Assembly: GCA_024699595.1 (NCBI GenBank) | Contig: JAILPG010000248.1 | Span: 1 to 45,883 of the forward strand | Source of the DNA: Lachnospiraceae bacterium | GTDB taxonomy: Bacteria; Bacillota_A; Clostridia; Lachnospirales; Lachnospiraceae | Direction of reading: 5' to 3' | DNA length: 45,883 bases | Shown here: positions 44,419-45,883 of the stretch, in pieces | Layout of the letters: every line of letters begins with the position of its first letter | How positions within the stretch are numbered: the first letter of the stretch is position 1 | Translations under genes and position numbers: made by a program | Notes under the pieces: model-generated | What the model was told of the DNA's origin: nothing | Databases searched by the model: none | Seen by the model: only the letters and a program-made list of their open reading frames with translations

Positions 44419-45534
44419 TCATATAAGGTTTTCGGGATTCAAGCACTTAAGTTCATCTATGACAAAACGTCCGTCTTTTCTTATCAGCACATCGTCAAAC
44501 CAGATCTCACCGCCGCCGTAATCAGGTCTCTGGATCCATACAAGATCCCAGTGGATGGCTGACTTGTTTCCGTTGGGTGCTTCGTCATAACAGTTGCCCG
44601 GAGTGAAATGGATCGATCCGTTTATTTTTTCATCAAACAGGATATCCTTCATGGGGCTGTTCACATACGGGTTAACGCCTATGGCAAATTCACCTACATA
44701 TCTTGCGCCTTCGTCGGTATCAAGGAGCTTGTTGATCTTTTCATTTTCGTTGCTTGTTGCCTTTATGATCTTTCCGTCCTTAAACTCAAAGCAGACATTT
44801 TCATAGGTTACGCCCTGATACAGTGAAGGTGAGTTATATGTAATTATGCCGTTAACCGAATCTCTTACAGGAGCCGTAAATACCTCGCCGTCGGGAATGT
44901 TCAATTCACCTGCGCAGGGGATCGCGGGGATGCCTTTGATTGAAAACCTTAAGTCAACACCGGGCCCCTTTAGATGTACTCTGTCTGTTTTTTCCATGAT
45001 GTTAACGAGCGATTTCATGGCTTCGTTCATCTTGGAATAATCAAGCAGACATACTTTGTAGTAGAAATCCTCGAAGGCTTCCAGACTCATGCCCGAGAGC
45101 TGGGCCATGGCGTTGTTTGGGTATCTGAGGATGACCCATCTTGTCTTTGGTACCCTGATCTCATGATGGACGGGAGTGGCATAGAGCTTATCGTAAAGGG
45201 CGTTCTTATCCGAAGGTACGTCCGATAACTCGGACACATTATCGGTACCCCTCACTCCTATGTAGCAGTCCATGTTGCTCATCTCGAGGCTGTCGACCTT
45301 GGCCATTAGCTCAAGCTGTTCCTTGCTGCACTCAAGCATCATCCTTCTCTGTACTCTGTGTCCTGTAAAGTGCGGGAAGGGAAGTCCTCCTGCCGCGTAG
45401 GTCTCATCGATGAGGGCACAGGCAAGATCTTCCGTTGCTTCGCCTATATAGTGGATATATACCTTGTCCCCTTTTTTTACCTTGCATGAATAATTCACGA
45501 GATTATGTGCAAGTTTCCTGATCCTTTCATCCAT
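44419..45534 (-). CDS. M29 family aminopeptidase
   Basis: This 371-residue protein has the M29 (AmpS/AmpT/PepS) pattern: YSCKVKKGDKVYIHYIGE, MSNMDCYIGVRGTDN, then GVDLRFSIKG, the metal-site Glu in PDGEVFTAPVRDSVNG and YENVCFEFKDGKI, and the C-terminal IHFTPGNCYDEAPNGNKSAIHWDLV with histidine and aspartate ligands. It is a cytoplasmic, metal-dependent leucyl/thermophilic-type aminopeptidase that trims peptides. Length is slightly below the usual 400. GGAAGGTGATC precedes the ATG. It is followed on the same strand by sahH after 101 bases, possibly one transcript. Confidence 0.93.
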   Translation of the reverse strand: MDERIRKLAHNLVNYSCKVKKGDKVYIHYIGEATEDLACALIDETYAAGGLPFPHFTGHRVQRRMMLECSKEQLELMAKVDSLEMSNMDCYIGVRGTDNVSELSDVPSDKNALYDKLYATPVHHEIRVPKTRWVILRYPNNAMAQLSGMSLEAFEDFYYKVCLLDYSKMNEAMKSLVNIMEKTDRVHLKGPGVDLRFSIKGIPAIPCAGELNIPDGEVFTAPVRDSVNGIITYNSPSLYQGVTYENVCFEFKDGKIIKATSNENEKINKLLDTDEGARYVGEFAIGVNPYVNSPMKDILFDEKINGSIHFTPGNCYDEAPNGNKSAIHWDLVWIQRPDYGGGEIWFDDVLIRKDGRFVIDELKCLNPENLI

Positions 45535-45633
45535 TTATGATCACCTTCCTTTTTAATGTATATTATGAATAATTAATTCACTTTATTGACTCGTAAACTG
45601 CTTCACGATCAATTCATCTTTTTCATGCTTCGT

Positions 45634-45883
45634 CTACTCTGCCGCGACGGTATAACTTATGAAGCTGTTCCCGTTTGCCTCAAACCATGCCGCGGAATCA
45701 TTCATTCCATGCTTCTTTATCGTGCCGTCGACAGGATTAAATATGATGGTATTCTTGCTGTCATAGCCTATTATGAGAACGGTGTTAAGATCGTCAACAA
45801 CAGCAAGTACCGGAGAGCCTACCGACACATAATAGAGCACGGATTTCAGGCTGCAGCCCGACAGATCGAGTACCGTTCTGTCC
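45634..45883 (-). CDS. C39-like peptidase domain protein, 3' end only
   Basis: The frame is open to the right edge, so only the last 82 residues are visible. The visible sequence LDLSGCSLKSVLYYVSVGSPVLAVVDD continues as VLIIGYDSKNTIIFNPVDG. GYD and the NP.DG turn fit the C-terminal half of a papain-like C39 (C39_2) peptidase domain, where one expects the catalytic His and Asp; the His position appears to be occupied by the LIIGYD segment, so activity is uncertain. The catalytic Cys would lie outside the window. Such domains often belong to secreted or wall-anchored proteins in this family of bacteria. The frame ends with TAG at 45634. Confidence 0.6.
   Translation of the reverse strand, partial: DRTVLDLSGCSLKSVLYYVSVGSPVLAVVDDLNTVLIIGYDSKNTIIFNPVDGTIKKHGMNDSAAWFEANGNSFISYTVAAE

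Overview
This window looks like a chromosome segment of a strictly anaerobic, fermentative member of the Lachnospiraceae (Butyrivibrio/Pseudobutyrivibrio/Roseburia-like). The clues are a pyruvate formate-lyase system, an 8-iron ferredoxin, a paired GlgC/GlgD ADP-glucose pyrophosphorylase, an AtpZ-headed ATP synthase operon with a sodium-type c subunit, YesM/YesN-type sugar regulation, two GH31 glycosidases, MecA, and moderate GC with many perfect Shine-Dalgarno sites. The genus assignment is inference. No rRNA, tRNA, insertion sequence, prophage or CRISPR array was seen.

Layout. (1) 1-2238: the end of pyruvate formate-lyase, which stops before its glycyl-radical domain. That domain is a separate 82-residue cistron, with a 66-residue cistron between them that looks like a diverged domain fragment with a cysteine-rich tail. 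The activase gene pflA follows. (2) 2239-3310: a mostly gene-free stretch with gene debris. (3) 3311-8234: mecA, then gdpP-rplI-dnaB. (4) 8301-17426: a small ferredoxin gene (minus strand), then a long plus-strand run: membrane-anchored GH18 protein, alpha-xylosidase, tsaC, rpiB, upp, dCMP deaminase, a coiled-coil/SleB cell-wall hydrolase and a DUF402 protein. (5) 17438-25728: a sugar ABC transporter operon (binding lipoprotein, two permeases, GH31 enzyme) on the minus strand, divergent from its probable histidine kinase/AraC-type response regulator. (6) 25906-34171: the F-type ATP synthase operon atpZ-atpI-like-atpB-E-F-H-A-G-D-C plus a small cysteine-rich protein. (7) 34205-34961: three tiny overlapping genes including a DUF3791 protein. 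(8) 35249-37638: glgC-glgD. (9) 37962-42967: murC, a DnaA-box cluster, dnaD-like and dnaC/dnaI-like primosome genes, and a long ribose-phosphate pyrophosphokinase. (10) 43070 to the end: adenosylhomocysteinase, an M29 aminopeptidase and the end of a C39-like peptidase-domain gene.

Functionally, the window joins fermentative energy metabolism (PFL, ferredoxin, ATP synthase), glycan uptake and storage (GH31, ABC transporter, glycogen), nucleotide salvage and PRPP supply, replication (DnaB, DnaD, DnaC-like, L9) and envelope work (MurC, GH18, SleB, GdpP).

The most unusual items are: the split pyruvate formate-lyase with its extra middle cistron; hairpins bracketing the radical-domain cistron; a four-helix RNA-like element with an alternative hairpin before the alpha-xylosidase gene; a terminator/antiterminator arrangement inside the sugar transporter operon; three 74-bp tandem repeats, each with a hairpin, between atpG and atpD; and two directly abutting pairs of DnaA boxes upstream of the primosome genes.
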